This document shows positions 33,822-41,974 of a stretch of DNA of 64,000 nucleotides, piece by piece. How positions within the stretch are numbered: position 1 is the first letter of the stretch; each line of letters starts with the position of its first letter. Position numbers and translations under genes: made by a program. The notes under the pieces were generated by a model, which was given only the letters and a program-made list of their open reading frames with translations, did not search any database and was not told the origin of the DNA. The stretch is from NCBI RefSeq assembly GCF_001613105.1, contig NZ_BDBS01000004.1, forward strand, positions 1 to 64,000, written 5' to 3'. The stretch comes from Nocardia pseudobrasiliensis NBRC 108224. Lineage in GTDB: Bacteria > Actinomycetota > Actinomycetes > Mycobacteriales > Mycobacteriaceae.

Positions 33822-34304
33822 ATGGAGCTGACTTCGGTACGCATCGATAAGCCCGACGACCTCAATGTCATCATCGGCCAGTCCCACTTCATCAAAACCG
33901 TCGAGGACCTGCACGAGGCCCTCGTCGGCACGAGCCCGCACCTGAAATTCGGCCTGGCCTTCTGCGAGGCGTCCGGCCCCCGCCTGATCCGCCACTCCGG
34001 CAACGACACCGACCTGACCGAGCTGGCCACCAAGAACGCCACAGCCGTCGGCGCGGGCCACTGTTTCATCGTCTTCCTGCGCGAGGGCTACCCGGTCAAT
34101 GTTCTGCCCGCCATCCGCCGCGTCCCCGAGGTCTGCGGAATCTTTTGCGCCACAGCCAATCCGGTGGAGGTGCTGATCGCCGAAACCGGTCTGGGCCGCG
34201 GCATCGTCGGCGTGGTCGACGGCCAGCCCCCGCTGGGTGTGGAAAGTCCACAGGACCAGACCGACCGCAGGCAGCTGTTGCGCACCATCGGCTACAAGTT
34301 GTAA
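33822..34304 (+). CDS. adenosine-specific-kinase-family protein
   Basis: The 160-residue protein matches the family annotated as adenosine-specific kinase (PF04008) across its length: an N-terminal LNVIIGQSHFIKTVEDLHEA, then KFGLAFCEASGPRLIRHSGND and a C-terminal IVGVVDGQPPLGVE. The family is small and soluble, and its biochemical function is supported mainly by structure. It overlaps the convergent gene by 13 nt. Confidence 0.85.
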   Translation: MELTSVRIDKPDDLNVIIGQSHFIKTVEDLHEALVGTSPHLKFGLAFCEASGPRLIRHSGNDTDLTELATKNATAVGAGHCFIVFLREGYPVNVLPAIRRVPEVCGIFCATANPVEVLIAETGLGRGIVGVVDGQPPLGVESPQDQTDRRQLLRTIGYKL

Positions 34305-34777
34305 TCCGAAGGCCCGGAACCCTGTCCGCTGCGGACCGCTCCGATGCTGTCGATGCTCAGTGCGAGCATCGTCAGCCCGGCATCGTGGATCAGCATGTCC
34401 AGATCGCCGAGGACGATTCCGACGGCATCACTGGCCGCCTTGATTTCGCGCCCTGTGGCGTGCGGCTGATCGAAGATCGCCTGCAGGGTGTGCAACTGCA
34501 GGCCCACGTCGAACAGATGACGCACCAATCGGTCGCTGGAATAGGCGAATGCGGCCGCGTTCCCGGCCGGTTCCGGAGCGGGATCAACGAACTGATGCGG
34601 CAAAAACATCGGAGCGCCAGCGATCCTGGCCGTGGGCGGAATCGGAAGCACAGCGTCGTCCATATCGGTGTCCTGAATCGCGAGCAAACGGATTCCGGAG
34701 CCTCGCTTCAGGACTCGGAAAGACGGTGCGTGAGTATGCGTCTCCCCAGAGTTTACACCTCCTGGCCTGTTGTCCAT
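34292..34777 (-). CDS. unknown protein, partner of the GAF-ANTAR gene
   Basis: The 161-residue product begins at the ATG at 34777 with GAGGACC upstream, 12 nt after the GAF-ANTAR stop, so the two form an operon. Residues about 75-140 (AYSSDRLVRHLFDVGLQLHT and the following helix) look like a degenerate dimerisation/phospho-acceptor helix pair of DevS-type sensor kinases. A His sits near the expected position but there is no ATPase domain. This could be a stand-alone helical partner of the ANTAR protein. Inferred, low certainty. Confidence 0.55.
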   Translation of the reverse strand: MDNRPGGVNSGETHTHAPSFRVLKRGSGIRLLAIQDTDMDDAVLPIPPTARIAGAPMFLPHQFVDPAPEPAGNAAAFAYSSDRLVRHLFDVGLQLHTLQAIFDQPHATGREIKAASDAVGIVLGDLDMLIHDAGLTMLALSIDSIGAVRSGQGSGPSDYNL

Positions 34778-34789
34778 CGCGGTCCTCGG

Positions 34790-35545
34790 TCACCGGCCGT
34801 CACCGGCAAATCGGAAATGCGGTGGAGAGGGGTCGAAGCCGGTGACTGTGCGGATCATCTCCGCCGCGATCGCGGAGAGCTTGATATTGCGCTGCTGAGA
34901 CGTGCTGCGCAGCACGTCGAATGCGGCCTCGCGAGTGCATTGGCGTTGCATCATCACCATGCCCAACGCCTGATCGATCACCGAACGCGACGCCAGCGCC
35001 GCCCGCAGCTGATCGGTCAGATCCGCTTGACGGGCGGCAGCGATCGCCGACGCCAGCAGCACACCGGTGTGGGCGCCGGTCAACGCGATCGCATCGCGGG
35101 CTCGATCGTCGAACCCGTCGGCCCGCGTGGAATACAGGTTCAACGCACCGATCGGAGTCCCTTCGACCACCAGTGGTTGCGAGTAGATCGACCGCACCCC
35201 GTGAGTCAGCATCCGCGCCGGATACCGCCCCCACCGCCGTTCGGTCACGATATCGGGCACCGATACCGGCGCGCCGGTCTGGATCGCCTCGAGACAGGGG
35301 CCCAGGCCCTCGCTGTATTGCACCTCGTCGATCAACTCGGCATGCGCACCGGTCGAGGCCACGGTCATCGGGCCGGCGTCGCGCCGCAGGGTCACCCCGG
35401 CCATCGGCCGCCCCGGCAACATTCCCGATGCGATGTTGACCAGATCCCGTAGCGAATCTTCCACATCGCGGGTCGACAAAAGCAATGCCGTGAGCTCGGC
35501 CATTCCGACAGCCAACTCGTCGAACCGCGCCTGTTGCTGTGCCAT
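34790..35545 (-). CDS. GAF-ANTAR domain RNA-binding regulator
   Basis: The 251-residue protein combines a GAF domain (about residues 20-165) with a C-terminal ANTAR domain (about 175-230: SRSVIDQALGMVMMQRQCTR, then an EAAFDVLRSTSQQRN helix). ANTAR proteins bind paired hairpins in leader RNAs and prevent termination, and the GAF domain senses a small signal. The class is abundant in Nocardia and Mycobacterium. The start at 35545 has AGGGGG upstream. Confidence 0.9.
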   Translation of the reverse strand: MAQQQARFDELAVGMAELTALLLSTRDVEDSLRDLVNIASGMLPGRPMAGVTLRRDAGPMTVASTGAHAELIDEVQYSEGLGPCLEAIQTGAPVSVPDIVTERRWGRYPARMLTHGVRSIYSQPLVVEGTPIGALNLYSTRADGFDDRARDAIALTGAHTGVLLASAIAAARQADLTDQLRAALASRSVIDQALGMVMMQRQCTREAAFDVLRSTSQQRNIKLSAIAAEMIRTVTGFDPSPPHFRFAGDGR

Positions 35546-35857
35546 CGATGGCCCCCTGGCCCGAGACAATGTGTCACGCCCCGCGGTCGTCACTCACGCC
35601 CCCGCCGCGGGAGCCGCACCACCGCAGATGCACAAAGTATTCTTAGCACTTGGAATTTCCCCTCGCCAGAGGTCGTGAAACATGAAAGGATCAGGCAGAC
35701 AATACGATCCAGTGATCGTCCGGTCACCTGTTACCGATCAGCGCCCGACCGGAACCCAGGGACTGCCCCGGCCAGAACGGGCTGTCGCGACCGGCGTCGA
35801 TTTTCCAAGCGGTCATCGCAACCTGTTGGCATGCACGATGGTTCGGAGACGATAGCG
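35546..35857. other. intergenic region, 312 bp
   Basis: Holds divergent promoters for the GAF-ANTAR gene and the PNPOx-like gene. An AT-rich stretch at 35635-35665 is the most promoter-like part. A frame of about 57 codons from ATG 35682 overlaps the start of the PNPOx-like gene, with poor ribosome site and no recognisable motif. I do not call it. Confidence 0.3.
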
Positions 35858-36277
35858 ATGGACGGACAACTCCGGTCCCGCGACCTGACGACTGTCGAGG
35901 CACTGAAATTGCTGTCGGGTGCCCGTTTCGGACGGGTCGTTTTCGCCCGTTACGCTTTGCCCACAATTCGCCCGGTCAACCACATCGTCGCCGACGACAC
36001 GATAGTCATCAATGCCAACGCCGGCATCACGCTCAGCGTCACCCGCCAGGTAGTGGCCTTCGAGGCCGACACCATCGACCACGATTCCATGCTCGGCTGG
36101 TGTGTCATCGTCACCGGCACCGCCGAGGAGATCAACGACCCGCAGGAGATCGGCCGCTTCCAACGCCTCCTGGCCGCCGACCTCCCCGGCCCCCGAAATC
36201 GACTCATTCGCATACACACCGAAATAGTCACCGGCATCGAGTATCTGAACGCCGCGAGCATCCACGACCCGGCGTGA
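35858..36277 (+). CDS. pyridoxamine-5'-phosphate-oxidase-like flavin-binding protein
   Basis: The 139-residue split-barrel protein has the pattern of small actinobacterial PNPOx-like proteins: EALKLLSGARFGRVVFARYA at the N-terminus, IRPVNHIVADDTIVI strands and a SMLGWCVIVTGTAEEI strand-turn. Such proteins may bind FMN, F420 or haem, and here the cofactor is unknown. ATG 35858 with GGAGA upstream is chosen. ATG 35831 is an alternative without a ribosome site. Commonly induced in dormancy or stress regulons, which fits the neighbouring ANTAR gene by inference. Confidence 0.8.
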   Translation: MDGQLRSRDLTTVEALKLLSGARFGRVVFARYALPTIRPVNHIVADDTIVINANAGITLSVTRQVVAFEADTIDHDSMLGWCVIVTGTAEEINDPQEIGRFQRLLAADLPGPRNRLIRIHTEIVTGIEYLNAASIHDPA

Positions 36278-36417
36278 TGCGTGACCGTCGGTCAACCACG
36301 GCTGTACGCCATGGGTTGCACGGCAATTACGCGCTCGGGTAGACGCCGCGAGAACCGTTGCTCGGTAGATTGTTTCGCATTCAGCAGGGGGAATGCGACA
36401 TCCGGGGGTTTCGGGCA

Positions 36418-36903
36418 ATGGGCATATCACTACAGGGCGAGTTGGAGCCGCTGCTTTCGAAGCTGTGGCAGGTCGCCGACGACAAATACATGAGCGACGC
36501 CGTCATGGATCCGACCAACGACGCCTAAGTGCGGCAGGCGCAGGAGGGCCTGCGGCATTTCAACCAGAACCTGTCGAGTCTGGTCGCTCGGTTCCGCGAG
36601 TACTACTCGCTGGACGGACATGATCTGGACCTGTTCGGGCGCGCATATCGACGGCGTCCAGAAGCAATTCCCCACGGCGGTGAGCAGATTCAACGAGGCA
36701 GCGGAAACTTTCCACGGTCTGCTCACCACGGTCCGCGACGAACTCGACGAATCCGGCCAGGCGATCGTGAGGGCCGCGACCACCTACCACGGGCCGACCA
36801 ATACGAAGCCACCCAGATCCGCAATCTCGAAAACGACGTCCCCGCCCCCGGAAGCTTCGCGGGCGCTGACGATTACACGCCGCCCGAGTGGTTGAGCCCT
36901 TAG
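36418..36903 (+). pseudogene. broken gene for a helical, possibly secreted-substrate-like protein
   Basis: An ATG at 36418 opens a frame (MGISLQGELEPLLSKLW) that ends at an in-frame TAA at 36526-36528. The same frame then continues as RQAQEGLRHFNQNLSSLVAR up to about 36640. Coding sense moves to another frame (HIDGVQKQFPTAVSRFNEAA, later LLTTVRDELDESGQAIV) until about 36795 and returns to the first frame for EATQIRNLENDVPAPGSFAG and a stop at 36903. Joined, this is one helical protein of about 160 residues with one nonsense codon and two compensating frameshifts. The helical style resembles type VII secretion-associated proteins, but no WXG motif is certain. Confidence 0.55.
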
Positions 36904-36913
36904 TTCATGAGCA

Positions 36914-37255
36914 CTAACGATCGCGATGGCTGTCGCGCAGTTCGTCCCGTTCCTTGGTGAGGGCCAGGTTGGCGGCGTGTAGTTCGGAGTTGGCGTCCTC
37001 GAGTTCGAGGATGCGGCCGATACCCGCGAGATTGACGCCCCGCTCGACGAGCGCGGTGATGCGATGCAGGCGAGCGAGGTCGTCGCCGCTGTAGCGGCGG
37101 GTGCCGCCCGGGCTGCGGACGGGTGTGATCAAGCCGTGCTGCTCATACAGCCGCAGCGTCTGGATGCCGATCCCGGCCAGATCCGCCGCCACCGAGATCG
37201 CGTAGACGGCCCGGTCCGAATCCGGCAGATGTTCGTCGCGCCGCCCTGGACTCAT
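36914..37255 (-). CDS. MerR family regulator (HspR-like)
   Basis: The 113-residue protein has an N-terminal MerR winged helix (residues 18-85: VYAISVAADLAGIGIQTLRL, then YEQHGLITPVRSPGGTRRYS) and a short coiled-coil tail. It has no effector Cys, as in HspR-type heat-shock repressors. The start at 37255 has GAGGAG at 6 nt. It is divergent from an hsp20 stub. MerR-Hsp20 pairs are common in actinobacteria, so it probably controlled hsp20 through the dyad at 37332-37353. Confidence 0.85.
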   Translation of the reverse strand: MSPGRRDEHLPDSDRAVYAISVAADLAGIGIQTLRLYEQHGLITPVRSPGGTRRYSGDDLARLHRITALVERGVNLAGIGRILELEDANSELHAANLALTKERDELRDSHRDR

Positions 37256-37299
37256 ACCACTCCTCACAGTTTCCGGGCGCAGCTTATCTCACCCCAGAC

Positions 37300-37326
37300 C
37301 TTGCACTCTCCCCTGTCGAGTGCTAA
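37300..37326. promoter_or_regulatory. CIRCE-like element
   Basis: The right arm GAGTGCTAA matches the CIRCE consensus exactly. The left arm CTTGCACTC differs from TTAGCACTC at two positions. The spacer is 9 bp, as in CIRCE. This is the HrcA repressor site normally found before groE and some small heat-shock genes. It sits between the divergent MerR gene and the hsp20 stub. Confidence 0.7.
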
Positions 37327-37331
37327 ACAAT

Positions 37332-37353
37332 ATCTGTGCCTACAGGCACAGAT
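37332..37353. promoter_or_regulatory. 22-bp perfect dyad, likely MerR/HspR-type operator
   Basis: ATCTGTGCCT and AGGCACAGAT flank AC. A perfect 10-2-10 dyad with the length and placement of a MerR-family operator, 5 bp downstream of the CIRCE-like element and 50 bp before the hsp20 stub. Not the HAIR consensus, so binding by the neighbouring MerR protein is inferred from position. Confidence 0.6.
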
Positions 37354-37402
37354 TATCTGAGGTCTCTTCGATGGAGAATGGAGTGAACCGCAGGTGGCAA
37401 GC

Positions 37403-37555
37403 ATGCTGATGCTGACCAAACCCTCCCCTGCCCTGGATCGTCCAGCTCACCACGGGTTCGGAAAGCCCGCACGAACGACAGCGCTACCGATCGACATCTG
37501 GCGCGCCGGCGTGCTGCGGCCGAGTGTCCCGCTCGTAGCGAGGCAGCCGCGATGA
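37403..37555 (+). pseudogene. hsp20 (alpha-crystallin family) stub
   Basis: The 50-codon frame reads MLMLTKPSPALDRPAHHGFG and continues ARTTALPIDIWRAG. This follows the conserved start of actinobacterial Hsp20 (MLM..., LDR, FG, AR, P-D-W-R-G). Immediately after WRAG, where the alpha-crystallin domain should begin, the sequence turns into unrelated residues and a TGA. So the chaperone domain is lost. The regulatory DNA upstream is intact. Confidence 0.6.
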
Positions 37556-37820
37556 ACGTCGCCACCACGTCCGGCCCGACGCCACCGGCCGAGGAGGACA
37601 CCCCGATCCTGCAATGGCCCGACCCGAGCCCGCTGCAGCACTGGTGGACCGAGGTCATGGATGGCGCGCTCACCCCCGCCCCGGCCTCCCCCACCACGCG
37701 ATCATGACGGCGCTATTGGCCGCGGGGGCGGCGATTCCCGCCCTCGCCGCGATCGGGGCGTGGGCGACCGTCGCCGCCACCTACTGGCACGAACAGCGCA
37801 GGCACTTCCGCACCCCGCAC
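37552..37820 (+). other. two short overlapping frames after the hsp20 stub
   Basis: ATG 37552 overlaps the stub's stop and encodes 51 residues (Pro/Trp-rich, ending PASPTTRS, stop 37705-37707). ATG 37704 overlaps that stop and encodes a hydrophobic start (MTALLAAGAAIPALAAIGAW) of about 40 plausible residues before running antisense to the kbl remnant. Both lack ribosome sites. They could be translated by coupling or be chance frames in decaying DNA. Confidence 0.25.
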
Positions 37821-37826
37821 ACCTCG

Positions 37827-38337
37827 TTACGGCAGGCGCGCCCGCTGGAAAGCCTCGACCGCCACGCGCACGTCCTCGGCACTGTGCGCCGCCGAAAGCT
37901 GCACCCGAATGCGATCGGCGCCACGGGGCACGACCGGAAACGCCATGGGCACAACGTGTATGCCGAACGATCGCATCCGCCGCGCGAGCGCGACCGCGTC
38001 GCCGGTGAGCACCGTGAAGCCGGCCATCAGCTCCCGAAACAGGGCGGCAGCTGCGTTTCCACATCGTCGAGATCGGCGTGGCGGTAACGCAACCGACGGG
38101 CCCTGCTCAATCGGATCCCATCGATCATCGACGCGTGATTGAGCTCATCGGAGATCACCGCGTCGTCCGCGCCGAGCAGTGTCTCGAACACGCCACCGTT
38201 GGCGTCGAAACACGACGAGAACAGCACAGTCCGCTCGGCGCCCAGGAATTGGCTGACCCGGGCCCCCAATTCGATATGTCCGTCCTGGGTACCGCTGATG
38301 AAACGCGCACTCGCCAAGCCGAATCCGCGCTCGTCCA
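37827..38337 (-). pseudogene. kbl (2-amino-3-ketobutyrate CoA ligase) remnant with internal deletions
   Basis: The upstream half reads IDSVDERGFGLASARFISGT and then FSSCFDANGGVFETLLGADD, ending near ELNHASMIDGIRLSRA. This is the N-terminal third of Kbl (about residues 70-165 of 398). The frame is then broken at about 38035, and the C-terminal 65 residues follow (GIHVVPMAFPVVPRGADRIR, then VQLSAAHSAEDVRVAVEAF). The middle, with the PLP lysine, and the first 70 residues are missing. Kbl cleaves 2-amino-3-ketobutyrate in threonine catabolism, and this copy cannot work. Confidence 0.65.
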
Positions 38338-38519
38338 CGGAATCGATCACGACGCGGCCAGTCGCCGGGGGAACTTCTGCGCCGCCTGTTCGCTACCGTC
38401 CCAACCGGTTTCGCGCAGCCACGTCTCGAAATCGAGCAGGCCGGGATGCAGGGCGCGCAGGGCGGACAGATCCCGATCCAGCGCCATGACATCGCGATTC
38501 TGGAAGAACTCGAACATGG

Positions 38520-38724
38520 CCGCCCCCACGAATGGATCACCCAGCGCCGCGTCGACCACGCCCGCCACCTGCTCGAAGCGACCGAACTCCCCATCAACGA
38601 GGTCGCGACCGCCGCGGGCTTCGCCGACCCGATCCTGCTGCGCAAACACCTGCGCGGCACGGTCGGCCTCACACCCAACGCCTACCGCCGGTCTTACGCA
38701 GCGCCCCAAGCGGATCCGGCCTAG
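38520..38724 (+). pseudogene. AraC/GlxA-type regulator C-terminal remnant
   Basis: The frame reads HEWITQRRVDHARHLLEATE, then LPINEVATAAGFADPILLRK and GTVGLTPNAYRRSY. This is the second half of an AraC double HTH, as found at the end of GlxA-type regulators. The first HTH half and the whole amidase-like sensor domain are missing. The frame extends upstream as noise to an ATG at 38446. Another remnant in the decayed 36.4-38.7 kb stretch. Confidence 0.6.
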
Positions 38725-39215
38725 CCGACGGCCTTGGCGTCGGCCAGGTTCTCGACGCCACCGTAGAGCATGTGTTGACGGCGTACGCCGTCGTCGTCGA
38801 CATCGTCGGCGAACTCCTCCCAATCCATATTGGCGATCGAGAGATTGTTCTCGATCTCCTGGATCGTGTGCGGAAGCGCCCGGAACGATCGCCCCGCGGG
38901 CTCGCCCGGCCAGTCATCTTCCGGGTCGGGCTCCGAGCCGAGATCCACGACCAGAACAGGGTATTCGGGCGACCGAATCGTAGTCTCGTCCACGACCAGC
39001 AGCAATGCGTGCCCGCCGCCCTTCGGCAGGCGCTCCAGCAGATCGGCGACCGGCACGCCCTCGAAGGTCGGGTCGTCGACAAAGGTCACATCGGCCTTGA
39101 ACTCATCCGGTGTCACCCAACCGATCCCGGCCTTCACCCGCTCCCAGGCCGCCTGGTCGGAGAAGTCGGTACGGACCACCGGCACGGCCGGCGTCTCCGG
39201 CAGAAGTTTCGTCAT
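38721..39215 (-). CDS. DUF6924 family protein
   Basis: The 164-residue acidic protein begins MTKLLPETPAVPVVRTDFSD, the typical start of DUF6924 proteins, followed by a W-E-R-V-K helix. A LLLVVDETTIRSPEYPVLVV block and an acidic MDWEEFADDVDDDGV end follow. No catalytic motif is visible and the family function is unknown. The ATG at 39215 has GAGAGGG at 8 nt. Its stop overlaps the AraC remnant's stop from the other strand. Confidence 0.75.
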   Translation of the reverse strand: MTKLLPETPAVPVVRTDFSDQAAWERVKAGIGWVTPDEFKADVTFVDDPTFEGVPVADLLERLPKGGGHALLLVVDETTIRSPEYPVLVVDLGSEPDPEDDWPGEPAGRSFRALPHTIQEIENNLSIANMDWEEFADDVDDDGVRRQHMLYGGVENLADAKAVG

Positions 39216-39293
39216 ACCCTGCACCCTCTCACGGGGAGGTGCTCGGGCGACTCGAGCGACCGAGCGGCGGTGACGCCAAAGTTATCAAGCCCT

Positions 39294-41852
39294 TCAAGGG
39301 ATTCGATGCCCGACGTCGAGGATTTCGACGTAGCCATCCGTACCGTTCACCCGAATGCGCTGCCCGTCCCGAATCAGCTCGGTGGCATGTTCCACACCCA
39401 CCACAGCGGGCAGACCGTACTCGCGGGCGATGACCGCACCGTGGGTCATCAGACCGCCGACCTCGGTGACCAGGCCCGCGATCGTGACGAACAGCGGGGT
39501 CCAGCTGGGATCGGTGTAGGCGGTGACCAGAATATCGCCCGCTTCGAGATCGGCTTGCGAGATATCGGTGACGACGCGGGCGCGACCCTCGATCGTCCCG
39601 CCGGACACCGCGATTCCCGGCAGGGCGTCGGCGGGCAGATCCTCGCGGCGATAGGTTCCGCTGAGCGTCTCACCGTCGGAGGTGAGTACTCGTGGGGCAG
39701 TTAGCCCTTGGTAGGTGCGGAACGCCGCCTTGCGCTCGGCGATGAGTTCCGCATCGACCCGGTGACTGCGCACCACCTCGGCGAGCTCATCGAATTTCAA
39801 GTAGTAGATGTCCTCGGCCTCGCCCAGCACACCGGCTTCCACCAACCGCGCGGCCTCACCCAGCAGCGCCCGCTTGTAAACGAAATAGCGGCTCACCATG
39901 CCGTATTTCGGATACTCCCGATACCCGGCGAACATGCGGACGCGGTCGATCATCCGCTCGGTCTCCTCAGCCTTGCGCTCCCCGTCGGGCAGCTCGCGCA
40001 GGCGGCGCAGGAATTGTGCCTTCTTCTGCTCGGCATCGCGCCGCCCGTCCTCGAAGCGTTGCGCACCCGCGCCCGGCTCGAAGTTCTTGATATTGCTCAG
40101 AATCGTCGGCACCAGCGTGACCGGGTTCTCGCTCCAGCGCGGGCGGGTGATGTCGATCTCGCCCGCACAGCGCATGCCGTACTTGCCGAGGAACCCCTCG
40201 ATCGCCTCGCGCGCCTCCGGACCACCGGCGCATTCGGCCAGCTCGTCCATGAAATCCCTTGGCTCCCCAGCTTTCTCGACACCTTGCAGGAAGTGCACCA
40301 CTTCCGGATGCGGCCGGATCACATCGGCCACGTCCAGCAGCGCCAAACCCATCTCCGAGGTCACATTCCCCGGCACCGACTGGGTGAGCGCGTCGGCGGC
40401 GTTCTTCTCCCCCAGCCATTCCCGCAGCCGCTCGTTGAGCCACTCCGCGGCGTCCATCCCGGCCTTGATCACCTGCAACCCCAAGGGCGCGAACAGAACC
40501 CGTTGCAGCTCTGGGATATCGGCCATGATGTAGTCCAGCAGCGCCGATCCGGAGACGTCCCGGATGCCGCGTTTCAGCTCGGCCAGCGAGGCTTCGCTCT
40601 GCGCGATGATCCCGGTGACGATATCGGGATCGCTCTCGATCGGCGCGGAATCGGAAGCGCGCAGCGCGGCCGGTGCGCGCACCGAATCCCCTTCCGCCGC
40701 TTCACGAATGAAATCACCGCGTTCGACCACGCTCCGCAGCGCGTCCCCGATCAGCGGATCGGACTTGCCGAGCCCCTCGACCACCGCCGTGCGACTACTC
40801 GGCGACGCCAGCATCGCGGTGACATCCACGAACAACCGCCCGCCCGCATCGCGCATCGGAGCCCGACTCGTCAACTGCCACATCGAGATTCCCAGCGGCT
40901 TCATCGCATCGGTCATCATCTGCTGATGCCCGACGGAGACGTAGACGTGATTCTCGTCGTCGGCGGCCACGGGAATCGGGAACAGCGTGGTGATCGGCCG
41001 ACTCTGCACAATGCGGATTTCCTCGCCGTCCAAACACCATTCGATGTCCTGCGGGCTGCCGAAATGCTTTTCGATGCGACGGCCCAACCTCGCGAGCCGC
41101 AGCGCCTCGGCATCCGAGAGCACCGGCTCTGCGGCGATCGTCCTATCGATGACCTCGCCCTCGCGAACCCGATAGATATCGGCGTTCACGAGTCCGGAAA
41201 CGAGATCCTCCCCGAGTCCGAGGGCCGCGTCGATGGAAACGACCGTCCGATCCGAAGTGAGGGGGTCGGCGGTGACCATAACGCCCGCGGCCCGCGCCGC
41301 GACCATCCGCTGCACGACCACGGCCATACGAACCGTCGTGTGACCGAATCCATTTCGCATCCGATAGGCGACAGCCCGCTCGGTGAACAGCGAACCCCAA
41401 CACCGGCTGACGTGTTCGAGAATCGCCGCGGTCCCCACGACATTCAAATAGCTGTCGTGCTGCCCCGCGAACGACGCGTTCGGCAGGTCCTCGGCCGTCG
41501 CACTGGATCGCACGGCGTAGGCCCCGTCCGCGCCGAGCCGGGTAAGCGCACCGACGATCTCGGCCGCCACCTCATCGGGAATCACCAGCCCCTCGATCGC
41601 GCCCCGAATCTCCGCACTCAGCGCCCGGATCGCCTCCCGATCGTCGGGCCGCAACCGTGACAACTCATCGATCCGCTCCTCGATCGACGGCACACCCGCC
41701 ACAACCCGCGCGAAGACATCGGTCGTCACACAGAACCCGCCCGGCACCTCGATACCGTCGATCCGAGCCAACTCCCCCAGATTCGCCCCCTTGCCGCCGA
41801 CCATCGCGACCTGGGTCCGGTCGATCTCCGCAAAGCCGAGCACATAGCCCAT
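39294..41852 (-). CDS. rph: rifamycin-inactivating phosphotransferase
   Basis: The 852-residue enzyme has the dikinase plan of Rph (about 865 residues). An ATP-grasp domain carries VGGKGANLGELARI (about residue 20), then AVRSSATAEDLPNASFAGQH (about 115-135) and IEWCLDGEEIRIVQSRPITT. A rifamycin-binding domain follows. The swivelling phospho-His domain has GGLMTHGAVIAREYGLPAVV (about residues 805-825). Rph phosphorylates the C21 hydroxyl of rifamycins with ATP. Close agreement with Rph at TAYTDPSWTPLFVTIAGLVT argues against a PEP synthase. GAGGAG precedes ATG 41852. Confidence 0.9.
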   Translation of the reverse strand: MGYVLGFAEIDRTQVAMVGGKGANLGELARIDGIEVPGGFCVTTDVFARVVAGVPSIEERIDELSRLRPDDREAIRALSAEIRGAIEGLVIPDEVAAEIVGALTRLGADGAYAVRSSATAEDLPNASFAGQHDSYLNVVGTAAILEHVSRCWGSLFTERAVAYRMRNGFGHTTVRMAVVVQRMVAARAAGVMVTADPLTSDRTVVSIDAALGLGEDLVSGLVNADIYRVREGEVIDRTIAAEPVLSDAEALRLARLGRRIEKHFGSPQDIEWCLDGEEIRIVQSRPITTLFPIPVAADDENHVYVSVGHQQMMTDAMKPLGISMWQLTSRAPMRDAGGRLFVDVTAMLASPSSRTAVVEGLGKSDPLIGDALRSVVERGDFIREAAEGDSVRAPAALRASDSAPIESDPDIVTGIIAQSEASLAELKRGIRDVSGSALLDYIMADIPELQRVLFAPLGLQVIKAGMDAAEWLNERLREWLGEKNAADALTQSVPGNVTSEMGLALLDVADVIRPHPEVVHFLQGVEKAGEPRDFMDELAECAGGPEAREAIEGFLGKYGMRCAGEIDITRPRWSENPVTLVPTILSNIKNFEPGAGAQRFEDGRRDAEQKKAQFLRRLRELPDGERKAEETERMIDRVRMFAGYREYPKYGMVSRYFVYKRALLGEAARLVEAGVLGEAEDIYYLKFDELAEVVRSHRVDAELIAERKAAFRTYQGLTAPRVLTSDGETLSGTYRREDLPADALPGIAVSGGTIEGRARVVTDISQADLEAGDILVTAYTDPSWTPLFVTIAGLVTEVGGLMTHGAVIAREYGLPAVVGVEHATELIRDGQRIRVNGTDGYVEILDVGHRIP

Positions 41853-41892
41853 CCACCACTCCTCACCTGCGATTTCGACATTCAGGCAACGA

Positions 41893-41923
41893 TTATGGAC
41901 CATAACCCGACGCCTCATGAGGC
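41893..41923. promoter_or_regulatory. two short perfect palindromes upstream of rph
   Basis: TTATGG-A-CCATAA at 41893-41905 and GCCTCATGAGGC at 41912-41923 lie 40-70 bp before the rph start. Neither resembles the rifamycin-associated element (RAE) described upstream of many actinobacterial rif-resistance genes. They are candidate operators or promoter elements of rph. Confidence 0.35.
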
Positions 41924-41974
41924 TCCGGAATCGTGTATAAACTGAAAGGGGAAGGGGAAATCAGCCCAGCGCGA

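Noticed and set aside
35682..35855. 57-codon plus-strand ORF before the PNPOx-like gene
   Set aside because: No good ribosome site, biased composition, and it overlaps the start of the better-supported gene.
38347..38500. minus-strand fragment (LSALRALHPGLLDFETWLRE) as a further gene remnant
   Set aside because: It looks coding-like between the kbl and AraC remnants, but I recognise no family and cannot exclude chance.
39708..41660. 650-codon plus-strand open frame
   Set aside because: It is antisense to rph, Arg/His/Pro-rich and without domains; long antisense frames are expected in high-GC DNA.
39294..41852. phosphoenolpyruvate synthase
   Set aside because: Domain order and the TAYTDPSWTPLF-type segment agree with rifamycin phosphotransferase better than with PpsA.
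41853..41974. rifamycin-associated element upstream of rph
   Set aside because: The palindromes present do not match the RAE sequence pattern.
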